DNA of 64,000 nt from JBCBSZ01 sp039185015 (lineage in GTDB: Bacteria; Actinomycetota; Acidimicrobiia; Acidimicrobiales; Poriferisodalaceae), in NCBI GenBank assembly GCA_039185015.1, contig JBCDAU010000014.1:1-64000 (forward strand), read 5' to 3'. A program made the translations under genes and the position numbers. Below, piece after piece: positions 25,565 through 33,999 of the stretch. Numbering within the stretch: position 1 is the stretch's first letter; each line of letters opens with the position of its first letter. The notes below the pieces were generated by a model. The model was not told where the DNA came from and ran no database searches. It was given only the letters and a program-made list of their open reading frames with translations.

Positions 25565-25580
25565 TCCGGCAGCTGCCGGA
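25565..25580 (-). promoter_or_regulatory. Perfect palindrome in the rpsF leader
   Basis: TCCGGCAGCTGCCGGA is a 16-bp perfect palindrome about 15 nt before the start codon, just upstream of the SD. It may belong to an S6:S18 autoregulatory leader, which is known in many bacteria, but the characteristic fold was not established here. Confidence 0.3.
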
Positions 25581-25683
25581 GCCCCGCCGTGGCGGAGCAG
25601 GTCGGATGTCCAGCCGGTCAGCGTACCGGGCGATCACCACGACGAGCACCCCGGCGACGGTACGCAGAGGGTGTCGCGCCGCG

Positions 25684-26298
25684 TCAGGGACCGGCGGTCG
25701 TCGCCACCATGACGATGAACGTGTAGGGCACCCGCGACCACCCGGAGTCGATGTGCACCTCCACCGTGGGGAACCGCTCGTCCAGCAGACCTCGGTACCC
25801 GGCCTCGGTCCGCACGAACTCCCCACGGTCGTTGTCGAGGAGTCGCCGTGCGATCCGGGACTGGCCCTCGACGTAGCACCCGTCGAGCGTGAAGAGCGTT
25901 CCCCCCGGACCCAGCGCACCGGAGACGACGCCCAAGGTCGCCTGCGCCTCGTCGTCGTCGAGGTGGTGCAGGACACCGTTCATCATCACGATGTCCGCGG
26001 TGCCGTGGGCGGCCGCAGCGGCGGCGTCGAAGCGCCCACACACGAAGTCGCCCCGCGCACCGAAGCGGCCGGAGGCGAAGTCGATGTAGCCGGCGTCGGT
26101 GTCGTAGCCGGTGTAGTGGATGTCAGCGGGAAGCTCGTCGAGCAGGAACCCGGGACCGCACCCGATGTCGAGGATGCGGGCGCCCGGCTCGATCGACAGG
26201 TGTGCGTCGATCGCCTTGGTCCGAGCCCCGAAGAACCCGCCGGCCTCCTGGAAGCGCTGATACACGAGCGGGTGGTCGAAGACGTCCTTGAGGCCCAT
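25684..26298 (-). CDS. Class I SAM-dependent methyltransferase
   Basis: 204 residues from MGLKDVFDHPLVYQRFQEAGG. Motif I ILDIGCGPGFLLDEL, an acidic residue at the end of strand 2 (YTGYDTDAGY), DIVMMNGVLHHLDD (motif post-I/II) and ALGPGGTLFTLDGCYV (motif III) define a SAM-binding Rossmann fold of the UbiE/small-molecule type. Substrate unknown. The frame extends to 26340, but the homologous region begins at the ATG used here. Confidence 0.8.
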   Translation of the reverse strand: MGLKDVFDHPLVYQRFQEAGGFFGARTKAIDAHLSIEPGARILDIGCGPGFLLDELPADIHYTGYDTDAGYIDFASGRFGARGDFVCGRFDAAAAAAHGTADIVMMNGVLHHLDDDEAQATLGVVSGALGPGGTLFTLDGCYVEGQSRIARRLLDNDRGEFVRTEAGYRGLLDERFPTVEVHIDSGWSRVPYTFIVMVATTAGP

Positions 26299-26380
26299 CG
26301 ACGACAGAGTGTGCTCGCTCCGTGGCCCCCCGGCGAGCACCCGGGCCGGATCGTCGGGGTACCCGGGTGCTCGGGATCGA

Positions 26381-27226
26381 TCAGGCGTAGAGCGCCAGGG
26401 ACTCGGTCAGGTCCTCGGAGGCGTGGTACGTCTCGGACTCGTTCGGGAACGAGCCGCCGCGGACGTCGGCCACGAAGGTCGACAGGGCGTCGACGGTCTG
26501 GCCCTTCAGGTCGGCGTACTTGCGCACGAACTTCGGCGCCATGCGGTCCTCGATGCCGAGGAGGTCGTGGTACACGAGCACCTGACCGTCGGTGCCGTCG
26601 CCAGCGCCGATGCCGATCGTCGGGATCTCGATGGCCTCGGTGACGGCGTTGGCGACGATGTCCGGCACGCCCTCGAGCACGATCGCGAAGCACCCGGCGG
26701 CCTGGAGGGCCTTGGCGTCGTCGATCAGCGCAAGGGCCGCATCGGCGCTCTTGCCCTGCACTCGGAACCCGCCCATCGCGTGCACGGACTGCGGGGTGAG
26801 ACCCAGGTGACCCATGACGGGGATCTCGGCGTCGACGATGGCCTCGATCATCGGCAGGCGCTTGCGGCCACCCTCGAGCTTCACGCTCTGGGCGCCGGCC
26901 CGGACGAGGGCGGCGGCGTTGCGGACGGTCTCGGCCGGGTCGACGTGGTAGCTCATCCACGGCAGGTCGCCGACGATCATCGAGGTCGGCTTGGCCCGTG
27001 CGACGGCGGCGACGTGGTGCGCCATGTCGTCGACGGTGAGCTGCAGCGTGTCGTCGTAGCCCAACACGACCATGGCCAGGGAATCACCGACCAGGATCAG
27101 GTCGGCCCCGGCCTCGCTGACGGCCCGGGCACCCGGGGCGTCGTAGGCGGTGATCATGACCAGCGGATCGGCGCCGTCGCGCCGCTTCCGGGCCGCGATC
27201 GCGGGGGCGGTGAGGGAAGCACCCAT
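26381..27226 (-). CDS. panB: 3-methyl-2-oxobutanoate hydroxymethyltransferase
   Basis: First committed step of pantothenate synthesis: transfer of a hydroxymethyl group from methylene-THF to 2-oxoisovalerate. About 281 residues with VMITAYDAPGARAVSEAGAD, ILVGDSLAMVVLGYDDTL, the metal/substrate site VKLEGG, PVMGHLGLTPQSVH and IGIGAGDGTDGQVLVYHD. The second ATG (27226) is chosen because AGGAGG stands 9 nt before it; the first (27235) directly abuts the SD. A TACACT -10 lies at 27281-27286 (minus strand). No panC or panD is adjacent. Confidence 0.95.
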   Translation of the reverse strand: MGASLTAPAIAARKRRDGADPLVMITAYDAPGARAVSEAGADLILVGDSLAMVVLGYDDTLQLTVDDMAHHVAAVARAKPTSMIVGDLPWMSYHVDPAETVRNAAALVRAGAQSVKLEGGRKRLPMIEAIVDAEIPVMGHLGLTPQSVHAMGGFRVQGKSADAALALIDDAKALQAAGCFAIVLEGVPDIVANAVTEAIEIPTIGIGAGDGTDGQVLVYHDLLGIEDRMAPKFVRKYADLKGQTVDALSTFVADVRGGSFPNESETYHASEDLTESLALYA

Positions 27227-27347
27227 CAGAAACATCCTCCTACCGTCCAGCGCCTCGGATGGCTGCCGGCGGCAACCCTCAGTGTACCGGCGACAGGTCT
27301 CCGTCAGACAAAACGGACCCGCTGACCAGGCACAACGCGGTCCTCGG

Positions 27348-29537
27348 CTACCCGACGGACTCCGCCGTGGTCGGTGGGGCCGTCGTCGGGGACGCCGTCG
27401 TCGGTGGCGCCGTGGTGGGGGAGACCGTGGTGGTCGGCGCCGCGGTCGTGGGCGCTGCGGTGGTCGGGGCGGCCGTCGTGGGCGGTGGGGGTGGTGCGGT
27501 CGTCGGGGACGCCGTGGTGGGTGGCACCGTCGTCTCGGGGACCGACGTCGTGGTGGTCGTGCTCGCCGGCGGCAACGTGGTGGGCGTGGTCGTCGGACCC
27601 GTCGTCAGCTCGGCTCCCAGCACCCGGCCCGGGCGATCGGCCGGGATGGCGAACGTGCCACCACCGGCCGGGTCGGGCACCTGGGACAGGTAGGTCGAGA
27701 AGAGCTGCGCCGGCACCGATCCGCCGGTGATCTCGTCGAACCCGAGCAGGTCGACCATCGGACGGATCGCCTCGGGGTAGCCGACCCAGACCGCCGTCGT
27801 GAACTTCGGGGTGAACCCGACGAACCAGGCGTCACCGGCTCCCTGGGTCGTACCCGTCTTGCCGGCGACGGGAACCCCCTCGATGGCGGCCCGTTGCCCT
27901 GAGCCCGACACGACCACCGCCTCGAGCGCTCCCGTCACGAGTCCGGCCTCCTGCTCGGAGAGCACGCGGGCGGAGTCCCAGCTGGGCCGCCAGTCGAGCG
28001 TCGAGTCGATCGACGTGATCTCGGTGATGGCGTGGACCTCGTGACGGACGCCACCCGTGGCGAGGACCGAGTAGGCCGCGGCCATGTCGAGCACCGACAC
28101 CTCCTCGGTGCCGAGGGTCAACGAGGACACCGGAGCGAGCTCGGCGGAGACGCCCATCTGCTCGGCGAGCAACGTGACCGACCGGGGCCCGACCTCGGTG
28201 ATGAGCTGGGCGTAGACGGTGTTGGACGAGCTCGCCGTCGCCGAGACGAGATCGATCACGCCCCGATCGCCCGGCGTGTAGTTCGACACGAACCAGTCCT
28301 CGCCGTTGTCCGCACCGGCGATCACGATCGTGCCCGGGTCCTCGAACCGCGAGTCGAGCGAGATGCCCTGCCGGACGGCCTCGGCGAGCACGATCGCCTT
28401 GAACGACGAGCCCGGCTGCCGGCCGCTGCCGCCCCCCAGCTCACCGAGCGCGAGGTTCACCTGCGAGGCCTCCCAGTCGAGCCCGCCGACCATCGCCCGG
28501 ATGCCACCCGCGTCGTCGAGGGTGACCATCGCCGGGGACGGCAGCCCCTCGGCGCCCAGACGATCACGGGCCGTCCGGTACGCCGCTCGCTGCATGTCGA
28601 GATCGAGCGTGGTCTCGATCCGCAGGCCCCGTCCGAACACCGCGGCCTCGCCGTCGTAGTGGGCGATGACCTGCTGGCGGATGTCGGCCACGAACCACTC
28701 GACCCCGGCATCGACGGCGCCACGGTCGATCCGGATCTCGCCGGCGCTCGTTCGCTCCAGCACGTAGCCGGCGAGCGGGAGCGCGAGCACGGCGTCGCGC
28801 TGGGCGGCGGTGGCGTACCCCTCCTCGACCATCGCGTCGAGGACGACCAGACGACGCCGCTCCGCCTCCTCGACCTGCTCGGGTCGGGACACGTCGGCGG
28901 TCTCCGGGGCACGGATCAGGCCGGCCAGGTACGCGGCCTGCGCGAGCTGGAGCTCGGAGGCGGAGATCCCGAAGTAGGCCCGCGACGCGGCCTCGATGCC
29001 GTAGGCGCCACGGCCGAAGTAGATGACGTTGAGGTAGCGCTCGAGGATCTCGTCCTTGGTCCGCTCGCGCTCGAGACGGATCGCGAGCGCCGCCTCCTGC
29101 ACCTTGCGCTCCAGGGTGCGGTCGGGCTCGAGGAAGACGTTCTTCACGTACTGCTGCGTGATGGTCGACCCGCCCTGCTGCACGCCCTCGTTTCGGATGT
29201 CGAACCAGAGGGCACGGGCGATCGCCAGCGGATCGACGCCGGAGTGCGAGCGGAAGTCGCGGTCCTCCGCGGCGATGACCGCGTCGACCAGCACCGGTGA
29301 GATCTCGTCGAGGGTGACGTAGAAGCGGTTCTCGTCGGCTCTGAACTCGGCGATGACCTCGCCGTTGCGGTCGACGATCACCGAGGTCTCGTCGAGGGCG
29401 ACCGCCTCGGGGAGCTCGATGCGGGCGAGCAGGAAGACGATCCCGCCCACCGCGGCGATGCCGACGAGCAGGAGGAGGTACGAGGTCCGGCGGAACAGAC
29501 GCCAGCCCCTGGATCGGGAACGGGTGGTGGTGGCCAT
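27348..29537 (-). CDS. Class A penicillin-binding protein (PBP1A/PonA-like)
   Basis: 729 residues. Cytoplasmic Arg-rich N-terminus, one membrane helix (residues ~18-36), glycosyltransferase 51 domain with VIAAEDRDFRSHSGVD (catalytic Glu), GGSTITQQYVKN and RYLNVIYFGRGAYGIEAAS. The transpeptidase domain has SSFKAIVLAEA (SxxK), SSSNTVYAQ (SxN position) and AGKTGTTQGAGDAWFVGFTP (KTG). The C-terminal ~80 residues are a Thr/Pro/Ala tail of degenerate PTTA repeats, probably extracellular and wall-associated. Bifunctional peptidoglycan polymerase and cross-linker. Confidence 0.93.
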   Translation of the reverse strand: MATTTRSRSRGWRLFRRTSYLLLLVGIAAVGGIVFLLARIELPEAVALDETSVIVDRNGEVIAEFRADENRFYVTLDEISPVLVDAVIAAEDRDFRSHSGVDPLAIARALWFDIRNEGVQQGGSTITQQYVKNVFLEPDRTLERKVQEAALAIRLERERTKDEILERYLNVIYFGRGAYGIEAASRAYFGISASELQLAQAAYLAGLIRAPETADVSRPEQVEEAERRRLVVLDAMVEEGYATAAQRDAVLALPLAGYVLERTSAGEIRIDRGAVDAGVEWFVADIRQQVIAHYDGEAAVFGRGLRIETTLDLDMQRAAYRTARDRLGAEGLPSPAMVTLDDAGGIRAMVGGLDWEASQVNLALGELGGGSGRQPGSSFKAIVLAEAVRQGISLDSRFEDPGTIVIAGADNGEDWFVSNYTPGDRGVIDLVSATASSSNTVYAQLITEVGPRSVTLLAEQMGVSAELAPVSSLTLGTEEVSVLDMAAAYSVLATGGVRHEVHAITEITSIDSTLDWRPSWDSARVLSEQEAGLVTGALEAVVVSGSGQRAAIEGVPVAGKTGTTQGAGDAWFVGFTPKFTTAVWVGYPEAIRPMVDLLGFDEITGGSVPAQLFSTYLSQVPDPAGGGTFAIPADRPGRVLGAELTTGPTTTPTTLPPASTTTTTSVPETTVPPTTASPTTAPPPPPTTAAPTTAAPTTAAPTTTVSPTTAPPTTASPTTAPPTTAESVG

Positions 29538-29605
29538 CGGGTGCGCCAGGAAGCGTAGGAGGGCACCTCCGCCGCGCGGTGTCTCCCCCCTGGGAGCATG
29601 AGGGA

Positions 29606-29992
29606 ATGGTGCACCTCGGTCTGGTCACGATCGTCGTCGACGACTACGACGCGGCGATCGGCTTCTTCGTCGACACCCTGGGCTTCGAGCTCCGGGAGGA
29701 CCGCGACGAGGGTCGCAAGCGTTGGGTCGTCGTCGGCTCCCCCGCCGGCGGCTCCGATCTGCTCCTGGCGGAGGCGTCCGACGAACGCCAGCGGGCCCGG
29801 ATCGGTGACCAGACCGGCGGACGGGTCGGCTTCTTCCTCCACACCGAGGACTTCGCCGACACCCACGGACGCCTCGTCGCCGCCGGGATCCGGTTCGAGG
29901 AGGAACCCCGCCACGAGGCGTACGGGACGGTCGCGGTGTTCGTCGATCCGTGGGGCAATCGTTGGGACCTGCTGCAGCGGGCAGCGACGTGA
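29606..29992 (+). CDS. VOC (glyoxalase/bleomycin resistance-like) protein
   Basis: 128 residues, one pair of beta-alpha-beta-beta-beta modules: VHLGLVTIVVDDYDAAIGFFVDTLGFELRED and GFFLHTEDFADTHGRLVAAGIRFEEEP...VAVFVDPWGNRWDLLQ. The Glu/His positions fit a metal-dependent VOC enzyme, but the reaction is unknown. The ATG at 29606 begins the fold; the frame is open to 29579. Its TGA overlaps the GTG of the nitroreductase gene, so the products may act together. Confidence 0.8.
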   Translation: MVHLGLVTIVVDDYDAAIGFFVDTLGFELREDRDEGRKRWVVVGSPAGGSDLLLAEASDERQRARIGDQTGGRVGFFLHTEDFADTHGRLVAAGIRFEEEPRHEAYGTVAVFVDPWGNRWDLLQRAAT

Positions 29993-30717
29993 CCCGCCGC
30001 GACTACGAGCACCCGTACCCGTCGCCGACCCAGGCGGCGGAGCACCCGTTCGTCCCGCTCGACTTCGAACGCCGGGCGCTCGGCGACATGCGCGCCAGGG
30101 CGGCCGACTTCCACGACGAGATGGCGCGACGGCGGTCGGTGCGGATGATCGCCGCCGACCCGGTGCCACTGGACCTCGTGGAGACCGCGATCGCGACGGC
30201 GTCGACCGCTCCCTCGGGCGCCCACCTCCAGCCCTGGCGCTTCGTCGTCACGGGCGATCCGGAGATCAAGCGGCAGATCCGGGAGGCGGCCGAGGAAGAG
30301 GAACGCACCAACTACCTCGACCAGCGGATGAACGAGGAGTGGCAGGAGGCGCTCGCTCCCCTCGGCACCGACTGGCACAAGGAGTTCCTCGAGATCGCGC
30401 CGTGGATCGTCGTGCTCTTCGAGCAGCGGTGGTCGTTCCACGACGACGGTTCCAAGCGGAGCCACTACTACGTGAAGGAGAGCTGCGGCATCGCCGCAGG
30501 CCTGTTCATCACCGCGCTGCACCACGCCGGGCTCGTGACGCTCACCCACACGCCGACGCCGATGGCGTTCCTCAACCGGGTGCTCGATCGACCCCGGCAT
30601 GAGCGACCCTTCGTGCTGTTCCCCGTGGGCTACCCGACGGACGGCGTGCTCGTGCCCGACCTCGACCGCAAGCCGCTGGGCGAGGTCCGCACGATCGTGG
30701 GCGAGCTGCCTCGCTGA
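29989..30717 (+). CDS. Nitroreductase-family protein, iodotyrosine deiodinase-like
   Basis: 242 residues from GTG in a GTGA overlap. The FMN-binding pattern RRSVRMIAADPVPLDLVETAI and TASTAPSGAHLQPWRFVV is followed by AAEEEERTNYLDQRM, the lid region typical of iodotyrosine deiodinases, and by IAAGLFITALHHAGLVTLTHTPTPM and PFVLFPVGYPTDG. Bacterial homologues of this subfamily reductively dehalogenate halotyrosines with FMN. Activity here is inferred from family similarity. A VOC gene is co-translated upstream. Confidence 0.8.
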   Translation: MTRRDYEHPYPSPTQAAEHPFVPLDFERRALGDMRARAADFHDEMARRRSVRMIAADPVPLDLVETAIATASTAPSGAHLQPWRFVVTGDPEIKRQIREAAEEEERTNYLDQRMNEEWQEALAPLGTDWHKEFLEIAPWIVVLFEQRWSFHDDGSKRSHYYVKESCGIAAGLFITALHHAGLVTLTHTPTPMAFLNRVLDRPRHERPFVLFPVGYPTDGVLVPDLDRKPLGEVRTIVGELPR

Positions 30718-30757
30718 GATCGGCGAAAAAGGGGCCGATCGCTGCGGGGTGGCCTCC

Positions 30758-30763
30758 TACGGT
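30758..30763 (+). promoter_or_regulatory. -10 element TACGGT, leaderless
   Basis: TACGGT lies 6 nt before the GTG at 30770; no SD is present, so a leaderless mRNA is expected. Confidence 0.4.
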
Positions 30764-30769
30764 CGTGCC

Positions 30770-31411
30770 GTGTCGTGGTACCCACCGCTCGACGTCGAGG
30801 TCCACACGCCGCGTCTCCGGCTGCTCGCCGCGACCGACGACCGGCTCGAGCGGCTCGCTCCCCTCGTGGCCGCCGGGAAGGCGTCGGATGATCCGGCGCC
30901 GTGGGACGACCCCAGCGCGTTCTACGAGCCCGACCCCGAGGTCCGCGTCCAGCGCTGGCTCCAAGCCTCGTGGCGTGCGAGGGGGACCGTCCGTGACGAC
31001 GCCTGGCGACTGTCCTTCGTGGTGTCGGTCGACGACGAGCCGGTGGGTCAGCAGGACCTCACCGGCCACGACCTCGAGGACCTCGGGATCGTCGAGAGCA
31101 CGTCGTGGGTGTCGGCCGACGTCCGCGGTCGTGGCATCGGCACCGAGATGCGCTCGGCGATCCTCCACCTCGCCTTCGACGGCTTCGACGCGATGGAGGC
31201 CCACAGCGAGGCAGCGATGGACAACGTCGGCTCGAACTCGATCTCCGAGCGGCTGGGCTACGAGCGCAACGGCGTCGCGTGGGCAACCCATCAGGGCGAG
31301 CCTCGGCTCGGTCAGCGGTGGCGCCTCACCCGGGACGCCTGGCTCCCACGCCGACGCACCGACATCGACCTGCTCGGCGTGCGGCCGTGTCGGCGAACGC
31401 TCGGGATCTGA
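30770..31411 (+). CDS. GNAT-family N-acetyltransferase
   Basis: 213 residues. VEVHTPRLRLLAATDDRLERL is the typical start of RimJ/RimL-type acetyltransferases. VSADVRGRGIGTEMRSAILHLAF is the acetyl-CoA pyrophosphate loop (R/Q-x-x-G-x-G/A), and AAMDNVGSNSISERLGYERNG is the conserved Asn/Ser-leading C-terminal motif. The GTG start is supported by the TACGGT -10 6 nt upstream. Substrate unknown. Confidence 0.8.
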   Translation: MSWYPPLDVEVHTPRLRLLAATDDRLERLAPLVAAGKASDDPAPWDDPSAFYEPDPEVRVQRWLQASWRARGTVRDDAWRLSFVVSVDDEPVGQQDLTGHDLEDLGIVESTSWVSADVRGRGIGTEMRSAILHLAFDGFDAMEAHSEAAMDNVGSNSISERLGYERNGVAWATHQGEPRLGQRWRLTRDAWLPRRRTDIDLLGVRPCRRTLGI

Positions 31412-31438
31412 GTTCCCGGCCCGAGCGGTGACGAGCTG

Positions 31439-31511
31439 ACGAGCACGGCCACGCCGCGGCCGCTTCAGCGGGAGGACCCGTGGAGGAAGCGTGGGCTCCG
31501 GGACCCACGCT
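31439..31511. repeat. Dispersed hairpin element, copy B (convergent junction)
   Basis: Shares the 19-base core with 295-313, then a CCGC-TTCA-GCGG hairpin and an 8-bp terminal hairpin AGCGTGGG/CCCACGCT (31488-31495 with 31504-31511) with a CTCCGGGA loop. Compared with copy A, several stem positions differ with compensating changes while the loop is conserved. Like copy A it lies between two convergent genes, ending 9 bp before the minus-strand gene stop. Confidence 0.6.
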
Positions 31512-31519
31512 GGGTCATG

Positions 31520-31900
31520 TCAGAGCACCTCGGCGCTGTGGAGGTGGTGCCAGCGGCAGCTCGGGCAGACCTCGACGACGTACATCGTGAAGTCACCGGC
31601 CCGGTCACGGATCTTCTGCACCTCGGCGTCGTCCTTGACGCAGCGGCCGTGAGCCGGGAGCCGGGGGCCGAACACGTAGGCGACGTGGCACATCTTCCCG
31701 CCGCAGAGCGGGCAGGGCTCGTCGACCGGCTGCCCCTGGTGGACCGCGGCGCGGATGAGCTCGGGATGGGCATCGCACACCTCGGCGCGCCCGACCGTCC
31801 CGCGTCGGAGGGAGTCGAGCACGGAGCGCCGGGCCATCCGGTAGCTCACCGAGCCGCCCCCGGGCATCGGACGAGGACCGTCCCCTACCGCAAAGGCCAC
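31520..31900 (-). CDS. DUF5318 family zinc-ribbon-like protein
   Basis: 126 residues of a small actinobacterial family. YRMARRSVLDSLRRGTVGRAEVCDAHPELIRAA is followed by CPLCGGKMCHVAYVFG, GRCVKD and FTMYVVEVCPSCRWHHL. The two CxxC pairs probably hold a zinc ion. Cytoplasmic; function unknown. The GTG start (31898-31900) lies 6 nt after a minus-strand TAGCCT -10, so the mRNA is probably leaderless. Confidence 0.85.
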   Translation of the reverse strand: MAFAVGDGPRPMPGGGSVSYRMARRSVLDSLRRGTVGRAEVCDAHPELIRAAVHQGQPVDEPCPLCGGKMCHVAYVFGPRLPAHGRCVKDDAEVQKIRDRAGDFTMYVVEVCPSCRWHHLHSAEVL

Positions 31901-31906
31901 GTGGAG

Positions 31907-31912
31907 AGGCTA
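31907..31912 (-). promoter_or_regulatory. -10 element TAGCCT for the DUF5318 gene
   Basis: TAGCCT on the minus strand, 6 nt before the GTG start; leaderless arrangement. Confidence 0.4.
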
Positions 31913-31990
31913 GCGGTGCCCCCGGTCGATCGCCGTCGGGATGAGCAGGCCGCGCCCACCCGACCCGATGCGCGCAGCAGACTCGCGCGC

Positions 31991-33940
31991 ATGGTTCACA
32001 CCGCACTGCCTCGTCTCCTCGCCCTGGCTCTGGTCGCCGGCGTGCTTGCCGCGGCCGCGCCGGCGGCGACGGCGCAGGAGGAGTCGCCCTCGCGCGGTGA
32101 CAGCTCGCTGGGCATCGTCGTCGAGGCCCTGATCCCGTCGCCGAGCGGGCAGGGCTACCGCATCGTCGGCACCGACGGTCGGGTGATCGCCTACGGCGAC
32201 GCGTCCTTCGACGGCTCGATGGGGTCGGTCGACCTGAACCTGCCGATCGTCGACGCCTTCGCCGATGCCGACGGGGAGGGCTACCTCCTGGTCGCGGCCG
32301 ATGGCGGCGTCTTCAACTTCGATGCCGACTTCCACGGCAGCACCGGTTCGATCGATCTCGCCGCTCCGATCGTCGGCGCGTCGGGCACGCCGACCGGGGA
32401 GGGGTACTGGCTGTTCGCGGCCGACGGTGGCGTCTTCGCCTTCGGCGACGCCGGCTTCTTCGGATCGATGGGTGGCGTTCCGCTGAACCAGCCGATCGTC
32501 GACGGCGTCGGCGCCCCCGACGGTGAGGGGTACTGGCTGGTGGCGGCGGACGGCGGGATCTTCGCCTTCGGTAGCGCGCGCTTCTTCGGATCGATGGGTG
32601 GCACGCCGCTCAACCGCCCCGTCGTCGACATGGCCCCCACGCCGACCGGCGACGGCTACTGGCTCTTCGCCGCCGACGGTGGCGTCTTCGCCTTCGGCGA
32701 CGCCGGCTTCCTCGGCTCCGGCACCGACATCCCCTCGACGTTCCAGGGGTTCGCCATCACGCCGACCGGCGACGGGTACTGGGCCGTGACGACCGAGGGC
32801 GCGCTGCAGAACTTCGGTCGCGCGGGACGCTTCGGCGCCCCGATCGCCGGACCGCCGGGGCGTGACGTCACACCGACCCTCGATGAGGTCGCCTCGTTCA
32901 CCCAGCCGATCGGGCTTCGTCCCAACCGCCTCGACCTCGACGGTGGCGGCGTGCTGGTCGCCGAGCGCACCGGCCGCATCGTCGCCTGGTGGCCCGACAG
33001 CGACCGGCGCGAGACCGTCGTCGACCTGTCATCGCTCACGAACGCGTCGGGCGAGCGGGGCCTGCTCGGCTTCGACCTCGACGCCGACGCCAGGAACCTC
33101 TGGGTCTCCTACACCGACCTCGGCGGCGACCTGGTCATCGCCGAGTACCCGTTGTCGTCCTCCGGCGGGACCGAGCCCTTCCCCGAAGCCGACCCGAGGG
33201 CCGGCCGACAGCTGCTCGAGATCGACCAACCGTTCTCGAACCACAACGGTGGCGACCTCCACGTCGGGCCCGACGGGTACCTGTGGATCGCCTCCGGCGA
33301 CGGGGGCTCGGGCGGCGACCCGCAGAACAACGCGCAGAACCGGCGCAACCTGCTGGGCGGCATCCTGCGCATCGACCCGACACCGACGCCCGGCGGGCCG
33401 GCGTACTCCATCCCGTCGAACAACCCCTTCGTCGGTGACTCGTCCGCCCTCGACGAGCTGTGGGCGTACGGGCTGCGCAACCCCTGGCGGATCTCGTTCG
33501 ACGCCAACACCGGCGACCTCTGGATCGGCGACGTCGGGCAGGGCGCCCGCGAGGAGATCAACGTCGAACCGGCCGCCTCGGCCGGCGGTCTCAACTACGG
33601 CTGGCGCCTCTTCGAGGGGACGTTGCCCTTCGCCGGCGGATCATCGGCCGGCCTGACCGGCCCGGTGCACGAGTACGGCCACAGCGGCGGTCGGTGCTCG
33701 GTCACCGGTGGCGTCGTCTACCGCGGCGCCGAGATCCCGAACCTCGACGGCGCCTACCTGTTCGGCGACTTCTGCACCGGCGAGGTCTTCTCGCTGCGGC
33801 TCGTCGGCTCCGACGCCCAGGTCGAACGGCTCACCGGGGTCACCGTGCCCCAGCTCGCCTCGTTCGGCGTGGACGCCGACGGTGAGATCTGGATGCTCTC
33901 CCTCGGCGGCTCGGTCTACCGCCTGGAGGCGGAGTCGTAG
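31991..33940 (+). CDS. Secreted PQQ-type sugar dehydrogenase with N-terminal propeller repeats
   Basis: 649 residues. A signal peptide (MVHTALPRLLALALVAGVLAAA...ATAQ) is followed by about five ~48-residue repeats (GYWLFAADGGVFAFGDAGFFGSMGG pattern, residues ~50-285), the same module as in the protein at 11325-13202. The C-terminal part (residues ~295-645) is a soluble aldose/GSDH-type six-bladed propeller with SGERGLLGFDLD, SNHNGGDLHVGPDGYLWIASGDGG, LWAYGLRNPWRISFD and WIGDVGQGAREEIN. Likely an extracellular oxidoreductase of sugars, or a non-catalytic homologue; cofactor use is not shown by the sequence. Confidence 0.85.
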   Translation: MVHTALPRLLALALVAGVLAAAAPAATAQEESPSRGDSSLGIVVEALIPSPSGQGYRIVGTDGRVIAYGDASFDGSMGSVDLNLPIVDAFADADGEGYLLVAADGGVFNFDADFHGSTGSIDLAAPIVGASGTPTGEGYWLFAADGGVFAFGDAGFFGSMGGVPLNQPIVDGVGAPDGEGYWLVAADGGIFAFGSARFFGSMGGTPLNRPVVDMAPTPTGDGYWLFAADGGVFAFGDAGFLGSGTDIPSTFQGFAITPTGDGYWAVTTEGALQNFGRAGRFGAPIAGPPGRDVTPTLDEVASFTQPIGLRPNRLDLDGGGVLVAERTGRIVAWWPDSDRRETVVDLSSLTNASGERGLLGFDLDADARNLWVSYTDLGGDLVIAEYPLSSSGGTEPFPEADPRAGRQLLEIDQPFSNHNGGDLHVGPDGYLWIASGDGGSGGDPQNNAQNRRNLLGGILRIDPTPTPGGPAYSIPSNNPFVGDSSALDELWAYGLRNPWRISFDANTGDLWIGDVGQGAREEINVEPAASAGGLNYGWRLFEGTLPFAGGSSAGLTGPVHEYGHSGGRCSVTGGVVYRGAEIPNLDGAYLFGDFCTGEVFSLRLVGSDAQVERLTGVTVPQLASFGVDADGEIWMLSLGGSVYRLEAES

Positions 33941-33987
33941 CCGGCGCAGCGACAGCGGCACGGTTCGGCACCCCGGAGCGGCGGACT

Positions 33988-33993
33988 TACGCT
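33988..33993 (+). promoter_or_regulatory. -10 element TACGCT, leaderless
   Basis: TACGCT ends 6 nt before the ATG at 34000 with no SD between them. Confidence 0.45.
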
Positions 33994-33999
33994 GCGGCG

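Noticed and set aside
27348..27600. Separate repeat gene or CRISPR-like repeat at the PBP 3' end
   Set aside because: The repeats are in frame with the PBP and encode its Thr/Pro-rich tail.
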